Assembly (NCBI GenBank): GCA_016704535.1
Contig: JADIZZ010000004.1
Coordinates: 442,961 to 506,960 of the forward strand
Reading direction: 5' to 3'
Length of the DNA: 64,000 nucleotides
Source of the DNA: Betaproteobacteria bacterium
GTDB taxonomy: Bacteria; Pseudomonadota; Gammaproteobacteria; Burkholderiales; Burkholderiaceae_C
This document shows positions 16,980 to 29,478 of the stretch, piece by piece. The stretch's first letter is position 1. Every line of letters begins with the position of its first letter. The notes under the pieces were generated by a model that saw only the letters and a program-made list of their open reading frames with translations, was not told the origin of the DNA and ran no database searches. The position numbers were made by a program, and so were the translations under genes.

Positions 16980-18724
16980 GCGGCCAGACGCTCCTTGACG
17001 CGCGCAGCCACGTCGGCCACCGGCACCGCCGTCGCTTCGGATTCGCGACGGCCCTGCATCTCGACCGTGCCGGCCTTCAGGCCGCGGTCGGACAGCACCA
17101 CGCGCAGCGGCACGCCTATGAGTTCCCAGTCGGCGAACATCGCGCCCGGGCGTTCGCCACGGTCATCGAGCAGAACGTCGATGCCCGCGGCCGCCAGTTC
17201 GTCGTGCAGCGCATCGGCTGCGGCCTTCACTTCCGCGCTGCGGTCGTAGCCGATGGGGCATAGCACCACCGCGAAGGGCGCGATCGCAGGCGGCCAGATC
17301 ATGCCGCGCTCGTCGTGGTTCTGCTCCACCGCGGCACCCAGGATGCGCGTGACGCCGATGCCGTAGCAACCCATCTCGAACGGCTGCGGCTTGCCGTTCT
17401 CGTCGAGAAAATGGGCCTTCATCGGCTCGCTGTATTTCTTCGTGCCGAGGTAGAACACGTGGCCGACCTCGATGCCGCGCTGGATGGCCAGCACACCCTG
17501 GCCGTCGGGCGAAGGGTCGCCAGCGACGACATTGCGGATGTCGGCCACCAAGTCGGGCTCGGGCAGGTCGCGGCCCCAGTTCACGCCGGTGAGGTGGAAG
17601 TCGGCATCGTTGGCACCGCACACGAAGTCAGCCATGTTCGCGACCGTGCGGTCGGCGATCAGCTTTACCGGCTTCGTCGTCGCCACCGGGCCCAGGTAGC
17701 CGGGCTTGCAGCCGAAGTGGTCCTCGATCTCGGCCACGGTGGCGAAGCGGAAGCCGGCCTTCAGGCCCGGCAGCTTGCCGACCTTTATCTCGTTGAGGTT
17801 GTGGTCGCCGCGCAGCAGCAGCAGCCAGACCGTGACCTTCGTGATGTCGCCGGCCTCGTTCTTCACATCGGTGGCCAGCACGATCGACTTCACGGTGTTG
17901 GCCAGCGGCAGGCCCAGCAGCTCGGCGACGTCTTCGCAGGTGCTCTTGCTGGGTGTCGGCGTCTTCGCCATCGCCTGCGCGGGTGCGGCGCGCGCAGCCA
18001 GCAGCGGCAACGCTTCGGCCAGTTCGATGTTGGCGGCGTAGTCGCTGGTGGGGCAGTAGACGATGGCGTCTTCACCGGTGTCGGCGATGACCTGGAACTC
18101 GTGCGATGCATCGCCGCCAATGGCCCCGGTGTCGGCCGCGACGGCGCGATATTGCAGGCCGAAGCGGTCGAAGATGCGCTTGTAGGCGTCGAACATGCCC
18201 TGGTAGCTCTTCAGTGCCGAAGCCTTGTCGCGGTCGAAGGAGTAGGCGTCCTTCATCGTGAACTCGCGCCCGCGCATGACGCCGAAGCGCGGCCGGCGTT
18301 CGTCGCGGAACTTGGTCTGGATGTGATAGAAATTCCGCGGCAGTTGCTTGTAGCTGCGCAGTTCCTGGCGTGCGATATCGGTGACGACTTCTTCGCTGGT
18401 TGGCTGAATGATGAAGTCGCGGTCGTGGCGGTCCTTCACGCGCATCAGCTCCGGGCCGTAGGCCTGGAAGCGCCCGGTCTCCTGCCAGAGTTCGGCGGGC
18501 TGCACCACGGGCATCAGCAACTCCACCGCGCCGGCGCGTTCCATCTCCTCGCGGATGATGCCTTCTACCTTGCGAATGACACGCAGTCCCAGCGGCATGT
18601 AGTTGTAGATGCCGGCGCCCAGGCGCTTGATGAAGCCCGCGCGCATCATCAGCCGGTGGCTGACGATCTCGGCGTCGGCGGGTGCTTCCTTGAGCGTGGA
18701 GATGAAGGTGGCTGTGGCTTTCAT
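16976..18724 (-). CDS. proS: Prolyl-tRNA synthetase
   Basis: Class II aminoacyl-tRNA synthetase, bacterial type, 582 aa, with an editing (INS/YbaK-like) domain between motifs 2 and 3. Motif 2 region: [20 protein letters not shown], then [15 protein letters not shown]. Motif 3: [20 protein letters not shown]. The C-terminal anticodon-binding domain contains [20 protein letters not shown]. The start ATG at 18722-18724 gives [15 protein letters not shown], close to the family N-terminus. Confidence 0.97.
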   Translation of the reverse strand: MKATATFISTLKEAPADAEIVSHRLMMRAGFIKRLGAGIYNYMPLGLRVIRKVEGIIREEMERAGAVELLMPVVQPAELWQETGRFQAYGPELMRVKDRHDRDFIIQPTSEEVVTDIARQELRSYKQLPRNFYHIQTKFRDERRPRFGVMRGREFTMKDAYSFDRDKASALKSYQGMFDAYKRIFDRFGLQYRAVAADTGAIGGDASHEFQVIADTGEDAIVYCPTSDYAANIELAEALPLLAARAAPAQAMAKTPTPSKSTCEDVAELLGLPLANTVKSIVLATDVKNEAGDITKVTVWLLLLRGDHNLNEIKVGKLPGLKAGFRFATVAEIEDHFGCKPGYLGPVATTKPVKLIADRTVANMADFVCGANDADFHLTGVNWGRDLPEPDLVADIRNVVAGDPSPDGQGVLAIQRGIEVGHVFYLGTKKYSEPMKAHFLDENGKPQPFEMGCYGIGVTRILGAAVEQNHDERGMIWPPAIAPFAVVLCPIGYDRSAEVKAAADALHDELAAAGIDVLLDDRGERPGAMFADWELIGVPLRVVLSDRGLKAGTVEMQGRRESEATAVPVADVAARVKERLAA

Positions 18725-18873
18725 GAGGCGCTTCGGGTACCAGTTTCAGGCACCGTCGCCGCCCTGCACGAGCCCCTGTATGGCCCCACGTGACGCATGC
18801 GGGTTAGCGAGGGTTCGCGTGCTGCACAGCGCCGGTGCAATAATGAAATCAATCACTAGATCGGGGTTTGATT

Positions 18874-19500
18874 ATGCTCGACCGGGAAGGCTTCAGGCCC
18901 AACGTCGGCGTCATCCTGCTCAACGCGCGCAACCAGGTGTTCTGGGGCAAGAGGCTGCGCACACACTCGTGGCAGTTCCCGCAGGGCGGCATCAAGCACG
19001 GCGAGTCGCCCGAGCAGGCGATGTACCGCGAACTGCATGAAGAAGTCGGGCTGCTGCCCGAGCACGTGCAGATCGTTGCGCGCACCCGCGACTGGCTGCG
19101 CTACGAGGTGCCCGACCACTTCATCCGCAAGGACGCGCGCGGACATTACCGTGGCCAGAAGCAGATCTGGTTCCTGCTGCGCCTGGTGGGCCACGACAGC
19201 GACCTGAACCTGCGTGCCACCGACCACCCCGAGTTTGACGCCTGGCGCTGGAACGACTACTGGGTGCCACTGGAACTGGTGATCGAGTTCAAGCGCAACG
19301 TCTACGAGATGGCGCTCACCGAACTGGCGCGCTACCTGCCGCGAATGAACCACCACAACCGCTACCTTCGTTCGGGTTTGCGTGCGCACCGGCACGACCA
19401 CGACATGCGCGGCATGGATGCAGCGCAGGAGCGTGCACACGTGGCCATCGAGATGCCGCCCCGCAGCCTGCCGCCCGACGCCGAGCCCAGCGCCAGCTAG
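18874..19500 (+). CDS. rppH: RNA pyrophosphohydrolase RppH
   Basis: Nudix hydrolase that removes 5'-pyrophosphate from mRNA to start decay. The N-terminus [17 protein letters not shown] is diagnostic. The Nudix box runs from [20 protein letters not shown] to [15 protein letters not shown] and [11 protein letters not shown] follow the E. coli pattern. The protein (208 aa) is longer than E. coli RppH (about 176) through a His/Arg-rich C-terminal tail. I chose the ATG at 18874 rather than the in-frame TTG two codons upstream. Divergent from proS. Confidence 0.95.
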   Translation: MLDREGFRPNVGVILLNARNQVFWGKRLRTHSWQFPQGGIKHGESPEQAMYRELHEEVGLLPEHVQIVARTRDWLRYEVPDHFIRKDARGHYRGQKQIWFLLRLVGHDSDLNLRATDHPEFDAWRWNDYWVPLELVIEFKRNVYEMALTELARYLPRMNHHNRYLRSGLRAHRHDHDMRGMDAAQERAHVAIEMPPRSLPPDAEPSAS

Positions 19501-19508
19501 TAGCCGCG

Positions 19509-22048
<2,540 letters not shown>

Positions 22049-22060
22049 GGTTGCTGCCCC

Positions 22061-22372
22061 TTAGCCGTTGATCGAGCCGATCTGCAGCTCGGTGTAAGTC
22101 TGGCGGTGACCGCCATGCTTCTGGTAATGCTTGCGGCGACGCATCTTGAAGATGCGCACCTTGTCGTGCTTGCCTTGCGACAGCACGGTGGCTGTGACGC
22201 TCGCACCCGCGACCCAGGGAGCACCGACCTTGAGTTCCGCACCGCTACCCACGGCCAGCACCTGCTCGATCACGACTTCCTGGCCCACGTCCGCAGCTAT
22301 CTGTTCTACCTTGATCTTTTCGCCAGCGGCAACCTTGTATTGCTTGCCGCCGGTTTTTATGACCGCGTACAT
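22061..22372 (-). CDS. rplU: 50S ribosomal protein L21
   Basis: A 103-aa protein of the large subunit. [20 protein letters not shown], then [20 protein letters not shown] near the C-terminus. The start ATG at 22370-22372 gives the family N-terminus. The longer upstream frame is non-coding leader. Confidence 0.97.
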   Translation of the reverse strand: MYAVIKTGGKQYKVAAGEKIKVEQIAADVGQEVVIEQVLAVGSGAELKVGAPWVAGASVTATVLSQGKHDKVRIFKMRRRKHYQKHGGHRQTYTELQIGSING

Positions 22373-22483
22373 GTGAAACCTTTCGAAAAACCCCCGCGCT
22401 CGCCATTCCCGGCACCTGCCGGGCACAACGGCCCTATGGGAAGCCCAGCAGACAGACACCCATCGAACCGCGCAGAGCCTTTG

Positions 22484-22489
22484 AGTATA
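22484..22489 (-). promoter_or_regulatory. Extended -10 of the rplU-rpmA promoter
   Basis: On the minus strand TGCTATACT gives an extended -10 (TGn-TATACT) about 110 nt before the rplU start. The -35 is weak, which an extended -10 can compensate. The leader could hold regulation, but I see no defined structure. Confidence 0.45.
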
Positions 22490-22541
22490 GCATGGAGCTT
22501 CACGCGGAGCCGCTATGGCCCGGGTCCGTCGCCCTGATTCC

Positions 22542-22547
22542 TATAAT
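22542..22547 (+). promoter_or_regulatory. -10 box of ispB, just ahead of the start codon
   Basis: A perfect TATAAT at 22542-22547, nine bases before the GTG at 22557. A start ATG at 22515 would lie upstream of this -10 and so outside the transcript. Confidence 0.55.
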
Positions 22548-22556
22548 TGCAGTTCC

Positions 22557-23537
22557 GTGCTCGAAACCACTGCCCTTCATCCCACTGTCGACCCGGCCGA
22601 AACGGCCCTGCGGCGCGTGGACGCGGTGATCCGCGATCGCCTGAGCTCTCGCGTAGCGTTGATCGATCAGATTTCGGGCTACATCATCGGGGCCGGCGGG
22701 AAGCGCATCCGCCCCAGGTTGGTGCTGCTGTTTTCGGAGGCCCTGGGATTCGAGGGTCCCGAGCGTTACGAGCTGGCGGCCATCGTCGAGTTCATCCACA
22801 CCGCCACGCTGCTGCACGACGACGTCGTCGACGAATCGGCCCTGCGCCGAGGCCGCGCCACGGCCAACGCGATGTTCGGCAACGCCGCCAGCGTGCTGGT
22901 CGGCGACTTCCTCTATTCCCGCGCCTTCCAGATGATGGTGTCGGTGAACCGGATGCGTGTCCTGGACGTGCTGGCGGACGCAACCAACGTGATTGCAGAA
23001 GGTGAAGTGCTGCAGCTGATGAACATGCACGATCCCGACCTGGCCGTGCACGACTATCTGCAGGTGATCCGCTACAAGACAGCCAAGCTTTTTGAGGCCA
23101 GCGCCCGCCTGGGCGCCGTGCTGGCCAATGCCGACGCGGCGCTCGAAGAGTCCTGCGCCGACTTTGGGCGCTCGCTGGGCACCGCCTTTCAGCTCGTCGA
23201 TGACCTGCTCGACTACGAAGGCAACAGTGATGAGCTCGGCAAGAACGTCGGTGACGACTTGCGCGAGGGCAAGCCCACGCTGCCACTGCTGTTGGCAATG
23301 GTGCGCGCATCCGAGCCCGAGCGCTCACTGATCCGCCACGCCATCGAGCATGGCGAACTGCAGAAGCTGCCGGAGATCCTGGCCATCGTGCGCCACACCG
23401 GTGCGCTCGACGCCACCCGGGAGTCCGCGCGCGCCGAGGCCGAGAAGGCCCAGGCGGCGCTGGGGGCGCTGCCTGCCTCGGCGGCGCGCGACGCTCTGCT
23501 AGACTTATGCATTCGATCGGTGCATCGATCTTCCTGA
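22557..23537 (+). CDS. ispB: Octaprenyl (polyprenyl) diphosphate synthase
   Basis: Trans-prenyltransferase making the ubiquinone side chain. First Asp-rich motif in TLLHDDVVDESALRRGR; second in FQLVDDLLDYEGNSDELGKN; GAGGKRIRPRLVLLFSEALG binds IPP. Chain length (C40) is inferred from family and taxon. The start is taken as GTG 22557 because a perfect TATAAT ends 9 nt upstream and the usual ATG candidate (22515) precedes it. No Shine-Dalgarno is visible. Divergent from rplU-rpmA as in relatives. Confidence 0.9.
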   Translation: MLETTALHPTVDPAETALRRVDAVIRDRLSSRVALIDQISGYIIGAGGKRIRPRLVLLFSEALGFEGPERYELAAIVEFIHTATLLHDDVVDESALRRGRATANAMFGNAASVLVGDFLYSRAFQMMVSVNRMRVLDVLADATNVIAEGEVLQLMNMHDPDLAVHDYLQVIRYKTAKLFEASARLGAVLANADAALEESCADFGRSLGTAFQLVDDLLDYEGNSDELGKNVGDDLREGKPTLPLLLAMVRASEPERSLIRHAIEHGELQKLPEILAIVRHTGALDATRESARAEAEKAQAALGALPASAARDALLDLCIRSVHRSS

Positions 23538-23600
23538 GAGAAGAGCGCTGCTTGACAGGAGTCTGCGGACGTGTTGTCGCAGGTTTCTAATCATCCGAAT

Positions 23601-23677
23601 CGGGGTGTAGCTTAGCCTGGTAGAGCGCTACGTTCGGGACGTAGAGGCCGGAGGTTCGAATCCTCTCACCCCGACCA
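23601..23677 (+). tRNA. tRNA-Pro (anticodon CGG)
   Basis: A 77-nt cloverleaf. Acceptor CGGGGTG pairs with CACCCCG; anticodon stem CTACG/CGTAG with loop TTCGGGA, anticodon CGG at 23635-23637; T arm GGAGGTTCGAATCCTCT; CCA encoded. No clear terminator follows. The roughly 140 bp up to pilB holds nothing else I can assign. Confidence 0.95.
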
Positions 23678-23820
23678 GCCTTCACGGCGGTCTCCGAAGT
23701 CTTGCGTCGCTCGTGCTGCTTGGCGCGGGTTGTCCGCTTCAGTAGCAGTTTGGCGCGTTTACACCGAGGAGTGATTCGGCGATGATCTGCTCGACATGCA
23801 GTCGATGACTCCCCTCGCCG

Positions 23821-25545
23821 ATGGCCGCTGAGACTCTGGTGGATCCGCCACCGTCTTCCCTATCGGGCGTCGCTCGAGTGCTCGTCAACGCCGGCAAGCT
23901 GACAGCCAAGGCAGCCGAAGATCTCACGAAGAGCGCCCGCGAACGCAAGGCGAGTTTCGTGGCCACGCTGGTCGGGGCCGGGAGCGTCAAGCCCGACGAA
24001 CTCGCGCATACGCTGTCCACCGCGCTGGCGCTGCCGGTGATGGACCTCAACTCGGTCGATGTGCAGAAGCTGCCGCGCAACATCGTCGACCAAAAGATCG
24101 CCAGCCAGTACCAACTCGTCGTTCTGGGCAAGCGCGGCAACCGGCTCTTCATCGGCGCAGCCGACCCGACCGACCAGGAAGCCGCCGAGCGCATCAAGTT
24201 CGCCACTCAGCTCATGCCAGAGTGGGTCATCGTCGAGTACGACAAGCTGGTTAAGCAGCTCGACGCCCAGGGCGCCAGTGCCAACGATCAGCTCGAGTCG
24301 CTGGCCGGCGGCGACTTCGACTTCGACGTCACCGACGAAGAGGCCGCCACGCCCGAGAGCGCTGAAGTCACCACCGACGTCGAGGACGCGCCGGTGGTGC
24401 GCTTCCTGCAAAAGATGCTGATCGACGCTATCAACATGCGCGCGTCCGACCTGCACTTTGAGCCTTACGAATACACCTACCGCGTGCGCTTCCGCGTGGA
24501 CGGCGAACTGCGCGAAATCACGCAGCCGCCGGTAGCCATCAAGGATAAGTTGGCGTCGCGCATCAAAGTCATTTCGCGCATGGACATTGCCGAAAAGCGG
24601 GTGCCGCAGGACGGCCGCATGAAGCTGAAGTTCGGCAGCAAGGCGATCGACTTCCGCGTAAGTACGCTGCCCACGCTGTTCGGCGAAAAAGTGGTGATCC
24701 GTATCCTCGACCCATCCAGCGCCAAACTGGGCATCGAAGCGCTGGGCTACGAGAGGATCGAGAAAGACCGGCTCATGCAGGCCATCGGCCGACCCTACGG
24801 CATGATCCTCGTTACCGGCCCCACCGGCAGCGGCAAGACGGTGTCGCTCTACACCTGTTTGAACATCCTGAACCAGCCGGGCGTGAACATCGCCACAGTT
24901 GAAGACCCGGCGGAAATCAACCTGCCAGGCATCAACCAGGTCAACGTCAACGACCGCGCCGGCCTGACTTTCGCCGCGGCGCTGAAGTCTTTCCTGCGCC
25001 AGGACCCGGACATCATCATGGTCGGCGAAATCCGCGACCTGGAAACAGCCGACATCGCCATCAAAGCCGCGCAGACCGGCCACATGGTGATGAGCACCCT
25101 GCACACGAACGACGCGCCCACGACGCTGACGCGACTGCTGAACATGGGCGTCGCGCCCTTCAATATCGCTTCCAGCGTGCTGCTCATCACTGCCCAGCGC
25201 CTGGCGCGCAAGCTGTGCGACAACTGCAAGAAGCCCGCGGACTACCCGCGCGAATCGATGCTGAAGGCCGGCTTCAAACCCGAAGACCTGGACGGCAACT
25301 GGAGGCCCTACCGTGCCGTTGGTTGCTCGATGTGCAACAACGGTTACAAAGGCCGGGTCGGTATCTACCAAGTGATGCCGATAACAGAAGCTATCCAGCG
25401 CATTATCCTGTCCGAGGGCACGGCACTGGACATCGCCAAGCAGGCCCAGACCGAGGGTGTGCGCGACTTGCGCCAATCCGGGCTGGTCAAGGTTCGTGGC
25501 GGTGTCACCACGCTCGAGGAAGTGATCACGGTCACCAACGAGTAG
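23821..25545 (+). CDS. pilB: Type IV pilus extension ATPase PilB
   Basis: Cytoplasmic hexameric ATPase that drives pilin polymerisation, 574 aa. The N-terminal MshEN/T2SSE-N domain (LTAKAAEDLTKSARERKASF) precedes the ATPase core. Walker A is GPTGSGKTVSLYT; Asp and His boxes include TVEDPAEINLPGINQVNVND and TGHMVMSTLHTNDAP. Four cysteines (CDNCKKP, CSMCNNGYKGR) form the PilB zinc site. First gene of pilBCD. No Shine-Dalgarno is visible before the ATG. I looked for a sigma-54 promoter upstream and saw none that fits well. Confidence 0.96.
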   Translation: MAAETLVDPPPSSLSGVARVLVNAGKLTAKAAEDLTKSARERKASFVATLVGAGSVKPDELAHTLSTALALPVMDLNSVDVQKLPRNIVDQKIASQYQLVVLGKRGNRLFIGAADPTDQEAAERIKFATQLMPEWVIVEYDKLVKQLDAQGASANDQLESLAGGDFDFDVTDEEAATPESAEVTTDVEDAPVVRFLQKMLIDAINMRASDLHFEPYEYTYRVRFRVDGELREITQPPVAIKDKLASRIKVISRMDIAEKRVPQDGRMKLKFGSKAIDFRVSTLPTLFGEKVVIRILDPSSAKLGIEALGYERIEKDRLMQAIGRPYGMILVTGPTGSGKTVSLYTCLNILNQPGVNIATVEDPAEINLPGINQVNVNDRAGLTFAAALKSFLRQDPDIIMVGEIRDLETADIAIKAAQTGHMVMSTLHTNDAPTTLTRLLNMGVAPFNIASSVLLITAQRLARKLCDNCKKPADYPRESMLKAGFKPEDLDGNWRPYRAVGCSMCNNGYKGRVGIYQVMPITEAIQRIILSEGTALDIAKQAQTEGVRDLRQSGLVKVRGGVTTLEEVITVTNE

Positions 25546-25588
25546 GCGTCGCCCTAAATTCCTTCAGTCCAGCCCTGATCCGAGAACC

Positions 25589-26809
25589 ATGGCCACAGCA
25601 GCACTCGCAAAAGCGCCCAAGGAAGTCATCTTCGAGTGGGAGGGGAAGGACCGCAACGGCAAAGTCGTGCGTGGCGAAATGCGCGCCGGCGGTGAATCGG
25701 TGGTCAGCGCCAGCCTGCGCCGTCAGGGCATCCTGGTCAACAAGGTCAAGAAGCGCCGCAGCAGCGGCGGCAAGTCCATCAAGCAGAAGGACATCGCCAT
25801 CTTCACGCGACAGTTGGCAACGATGATGAAGGCCGGGGTGCCGCTGCTGCAGGCCTTCGACATCGTCGCGCGCGGCAGCACCAACCCCCGCATGACCAAG
25901 CTGCTGAACGACATCCGCGGCGACGTCGAGACAGGCACCAGCCTGTCATCGGCCTTCCGCAAGCACCCGCTGCACTTCGACGCGCTGTATTGCAACTTGG
26001 TCGAAGCCGGGGAAGCGGGCGGCATCCTGGAAGCGCTGCTTGACCGCCTTGCCATCTACCAAGAGAAGACGATGGCTATCAAGAGCAAGATCAAGTCGGC
26101 GTTGATGTATCCCATCGCGGTCATCGTCGTCGCCTTCGTCGTGCTGACGGTGATCATGATCTTCGTCATCCCAGCCTTCGAGGATGTCTTCAAGTCCTTT
26201 GGTGGCGAACTGCCTGGGCCGACGCTGGTCGTCATCGCAATGTCGAAGTTCTTCGTCGCATGGTGGTGGGCCATATTCGGCCTGCTCGGCGGCGGCCTCT
26301 ACTTCTTCTTCGAGAGCTGGAAACGCTCCGAGAAGATGCAAATGACCATGGACCGCATCCTGCTGAAGATTCCCGTTTTCGGGGACCTCATCACCAAGTC
26401 GGTGATCGCACGCTGGACGCGTACGCTGTCGACCATGTTCGCCGCCGGGGTGCCGTTGGTGGAAGCGCTAGATTCGGTCGGCGGCGCCTCCGGCAACGCC
26501 GTCTACGCGCAAGCCACCGAACAGATCCAGAAGGACGTCTCCACTGGTTCGGCGCTGACGACCTCGATGACGGCCACCGGCGTGTTCCCGACCATGGTGC
26601 TGCAGATGGCGGCAATCGGTGAGGAGTCGGGTTCGCTCGACCACATGCTGGCGAAGGCCGCAGAGTTCTACGAGGACGAAGTCGACGAGATGGTCAAGGG
26701 TCTGTCCAGCCTGATGGAACCCTTCATCATTGTCATCCTCGGCACGCTGATCGGCGGCATCGTCGTCTCGATGTACCTGCCCATCTTCAAACTGGGTGCG
26801 GTTGTCTAG
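25589..26809 (+). CDS. pilC: Type IV pilus inner-membrane platform protein PilC
   Basis: Polytopic inner-membrane protein on which PilB acts, 406 aa. Two T2SSF repeats: FTRQLATMMKAGVPLLQAFD and WTRTLSTMFAAGVPLVEALD. Membrane helices include ALMYPIAVIVVAFVVLTVIM and FIIVILGTLIGGIVVSMYLP. An N-terminal cytoplasmic segment with basic KVKKRR follows the usual VFEWEGKDRNGK-like start. It lies between pilB and pilD. Confidence 0.96.
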   Translation: MATAALAKAPKEVIFEWEGKDRNGKVVRGEMRAGGESVVSASLRRQGILVNKVKKRRSSGGKSIKQKDIAIFTRQLATMMKAGVPLLQAFDIVARGSTNPRMTKLLNDIRGDVETGTSLSSAFRKHPLHFDALYCNLVEAGEAGGILEALLDRLAIYQEKTMAIKSKIKSALMYPIAVIVVAFVVLTVIMIFVIPAFEDVFKSFGGELPGPTLVVIAMSKFFVAWWWAIFGLLGGGLYFFFESWKRSEKMQMTMDRILLKIPVFGDLITKSVIARWTRTLSTMFAAGVPLVEALDSVGGASGNAVYAQATEQIQKDVSTGSALTTSMTATGVFPTMVLQMAAIGEESGSLDHMLAKAAEFYEDEVDEMVKGLSSLMEPFIIVILGTLIGGIVVSMYLPIFKLGAVV

Positions 26810-26819
26810 CGTGGGGGGC

Positions 26820-27755
26820 ATGTTCGCGGGCCCGCCGCTGGACCTGCTGCTTTCGCCCTGGCCATTGGCACTGCTCGGCTTGGCCATCGGCAGTTTCCTC
26901 AATGTCGTGGTGCACCGCCTGCCGCTGATGCTGGAACGCCAGTGGTGGAGCGACGTCGCCGCGCAGCTGGCCGACGCAGACTCGTTCAAACGCGTCTTCG
27001 CCAGTACAGCGCCGGAGCGGTTGGCGCTGGCCTCGGGGGGGCTGGAAAAGGCGATCACCGAGCTGACACCGCTGAGCTTGGCGCGACCGGCCTCGCGATG
27101 CCCTTCCTGCGGTCATCGAATCCGCTGGTTCGAGAACATTCCGCTGCTCAGTTGGCTGGTGCTGCGCGGCCGCTGTTCAGCCTGCAAGACGGCCATTTCG
27201 GTGCGCTATCCGTTGGTCGAGCTCGGCACCGCGCTGCTCTTCGGCGCGCTGGCCTGGCGGCTGGGCCCGCAGCCAGCCACGCTGCTGTGGTGCGGCGTCG
27301 GCGCCGCGCTGCTGGCGCTGGCACTGATCGACTGGGACACCACGGTTCTGCCCGACGCGTTGACGCTGCCGCTGATATGGGCTGGCCTGCTGGCCGCTGC
27401 ACTGGGCTGGCTGCCCGGGCTGCCGCTGCTGCAGTCGCTGTGGGGCGCAGTGGCCGGCTACCTGTCGCTGTTCCTGGTCTACTGGTTCTTCAAGCTCGCG
27501 ACAGGCAAGGAAGGCATGGGCTTCGGCGACTTCAAGCTGCTCGCTGCCCTGGGCGCCTGGCTGGGCTGGCAGGCAATCCTGCCCATCGTGCTGATGGCCT
27601 CGGTGCTGGGCGCGGTGGTCGGGCTGGTGATGAAGGCCGGCGGTTCGCTGCGCCAGGGGCGCTTCGTGCCTTTCGGGCCCTTCCTGGCCGGTGGCGGCGC
27701 CGTCGTGATGCTGGCCGGCCTGGAGACGGTGCTGGGGTGGATGGGCTGGGCCTGA
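26820..27755 (+). CDS. pilD: Prepilin peptidase / N-methyltransferase PilD
   Basis: Bifunctional inner-membrane aspartic protease that cleaves and N-methylates type IV prepilins, 311 aa. The N-terminal GSFLNVVVHRLP motif and the cytoplasmic zinc loop (CPSCGH and CSACKT) mark the methyltransferase part. Catalytic aspartates lie in LALIDWDTTVLPD and GMGFGDFKLLAALGAWLGW. The start ATG at 26820 follows a G-run Shine-Dalgarno (26811-26818); an in-frame GTG at 26796 would overlap pilC. Confidence 0.95.
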   Translation: MFAGPPLDLLLSPWPLALLGLAIGSFLNVVVHRLPLMLERQWWSDVAAQLADADSFKRVFASTAPERLALASGGLEKAITELTPLSLARPASRCPSCGHRIRWFENIPLLSWLVLRGRCSACKTAISVRYPLVELGTALLFGALAWRLGPQPATLLWCGVGAALLALALIDWDTTVLPDALTLPLIWAGLLAAALGWLPGLPLLQSLWGAVAGYLSLFLVYWFFKLATGKEGMGFGDFKLLAALGAWLGWQAILPIVLMASVLGAVVGLVMKAGGSLRQGRFVPFGPFLAGGGAVVMLAGLETVLGWMGWA

Positions 27756-27775
27756 GCCACCCGCCCCGCCCGCGG

Positions 27776-28369
27776 GTGCAGACGATCGGCCTGACCGGCG
27801 GCATCGGCAGCGGCAAGAGCACCGTGGCGCAGCGGCTGCTGGCCTGCGGCGCCCATCTCATCGACACCGACGCGATAGCACGTGCGCTCACGCAGCCGGG
27901 CGGCCGAGCCATGCCCGAGCTGACCGCGGCTTTCGGCCCAGAAGCGCTAACCCCCGAAGGCGCCTTGAATCGCGAACACATGCGCCGCCTTGCGTTCAGC
28001 GACCCGACTGCCAAGGCGCAGCTGGAAGCCATTCTTCACCCGCTGATCGGCCAGGAAGCCCTGAGCCAGGCCGCCCAGGCGGTGGGGCCTGTGGTCTTCG
28101 ACGTGCCGCTGCTGACCGAATCTCGCCTTTGGCGAGCACGCGTCGACCGTGTGCTGGTGGTCGACTGCCGCGAGGCCACGCAAATCGAGCGTGTCGTGCT
28201 GCGCCCTGGCTGGGACGCCGACGGCGCCCGCCGTGTCGTCGCCCAGCAGGCCACACGCGCCGCGCGCCGCGCTATTGCCGATGCCGTGATCTTCAACGAC
28301 GGCATCGGTCTGGAGACGCTGGACAGCGAGATGCGCGCGCTGTGGACACAGTGGATTGGCGCCAGCTGA
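27776..28369 (+). CDS. coaE: Dephospho-CoA kinase
   Basis: Last step of coenzyme A synthesis. It has 197 aa. P-loop GLTGGIGSGKSTVAQ, DTDAIARALTQPGG, and the CoA-binding/lid segments PVVFDVPLLTES and ADAVIFNDG. The GTG at 27776 gives VQTIGLTGGIGSGKS, matching the family start. It follows pilD by 20 bp. Confidence 0.94.
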   Translation: MQTIGLTGGIGSGKSTVAQRLLACGAHLIDTDAIARALTQPGGRAMPELTAAFGPEALTPEGALNREHMRRLAFSDPTAKAQLEAILHPLIGQEALSQAAQAVGPVVFDVPLLTESRLWRARVDRVLVVDCREATQIERVVLRPGWDADGARRVVAQQATRAARRAIADAVIFNDGIGLETLDSEMRALWTQWIGAS

Positions 28370-28400
28370 GGCCACCGCGTGCTTGGAAGTTGTCACGCGT

Positions 28401-29216
28401 ATGGAACAATCCTCCGCGGCAAACCTCCCACACGCACCGCAGCCGCACCCCGAGCCCGCCTTGGTTCTTTACGAGTACCCGTTTACCGAAGGCATACGCA
28501 CGATGTTGCGGCTCGAACACCTGTTCGACCGCCTCGGCCAGCTGGTCGCGCGCGACGCGCCGGTGGACCACCACTTCGCGTTGGCCACGCTGTTCGAGAT
28601 CATGGACGTCGCTTCGCGCGCCGACCTCAAGAGCGACCTGCTCAAGGAGCTGGACCGCCACCGCGTGCAGCTTCAGGGTTACCGCGGCCATCCGGGCATC
28701 TCCGAGGCCGCGCTGGACGAGGTTATCGGCCGCATCGACCACGCCTTCAACGGCCTGAACCTGATGCAAGGCAAGGCGGGCCAGACGCTGTCGGCCAACG
28801 ATTGGTTGATGAGCATCCGCAGCCGCATCAACATCCCGGGCGGCACCTGCGAATTCGACCTGCCCGCCTACTACGCCTGGCAGCAGCACGCGCCCGCGCG
28901 CCGGCGCACCGATCTGCAGGGCTGGATGGCCACGATCACGCCGCTGGCGGAGGCGCTGCAGGTGCTGCTGGGCCTGCTGCGCGACAGCGGTACACCACAA
29001 CGCATGGTGGCTGCCGGCGGCCAGTACCAGCAGAGCCTGCCCCAAGGCAAGTCCTACCAGCTGATGCGCGTGCGTTTCGCCGCCGACAGCGGCCTGGTAC
29101 CCGAGATCAGCGGCCACCGACTGATGGTGTCGATCCGCTTCATGCGGCCCGACGCCGAGGGACGGCTGCGCAACTGCGGCACGGACACCGCCTTCGAACT
29201 GGCGCTGTGCGCCTGA
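28401..29216 (+). CDS. zapD: Cell division protein ZapD
   Basis: FtsZ-bundling protein of the divisome (YacF/DUF1342), 271 aa. Core motifs: LYEYPFTEGIRTMLRLEHLF, HFALATLFEIMDVASRADLK, GGTCEFDLPAYYAW, LPQGKSYQLMRVRF. The start is the ATG at 28401, after a GGAAG; an earlier GTG in frame would overlap coaE. Position between coaE and yacG matches E. coli. Confidence 0.93.
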   Translation: MEQSSAANLPHAPQPHPEPALVLYEYPFTEGIRTMLRLEHLFDRLGQLVARDAPVDHHFALATLFEIMDVASRADLKSDLLKELDRHRVQLQGYRGHPGISEAALDEVIGRIDHAFNGLNLMQGKAGQTLSANDWLMSIRSRINIPGGTCEFDLPAYYAWQQHAPARRRTDLQGWMATITPLAEALQVLLGLLRDSGTPQRMVAAGGQYQQSLPQGKSYQLMRVRFAADSGLVPEISGHRLMVSIRFMRPDAEGRLRNCGTDTAFELALCA

Positions 29217-29245
29217 GCACACTGCTCGCCTGAACCGTCAGCCCC

Positions 29246-29443
29246 ATGAGCGAGCCGACTGCGCGCACCGTCCCCTGCCCCAACTGCAAGCAACCGGCAC
29301 TGTATGCCGAGCGCAACCGCTGGCGTCCGTTCTGCAGCGAGCGCTGTCGTCTGGCCGACCTGGGCGCCTGGGCCACCGAACGCTTTCGCGTTCCCGCGGA
29401 GACGCCACTCGGCGACAACGATCTGCCGCGCGAAACGCACTGA
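29246..29443 (+). CDS. yacG: DNA gyrase inhibitor YacG
   Basis: A 65-aa zinc-finger protein that in E. coli binds GyrB. The four cysteines are in CPNCKQPALY and FCSERCRLADLGAWA. Last gene of the pilBCD-coaE-zapD-yacG run; convergent with the MauG-like gene. Confidence 0.93.
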   Translation: MSEPTARTVPCPNCKQPALYAERNRWRPFCSERCRLADLGAWATERFRVPAETPLGDNDLPRETH

Positions 29444-29478
29444 CGCGCACGGCCACTCAGCGCGCAGGCTGGCTCCGC

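Noticed and set aside
23678..23820. Sigma-54 promoter for PilR upstream of pilB
   Set aside because: TTGGCGCG occurs twice, but neither copy has GC at the right distance for a -24/-12 element.
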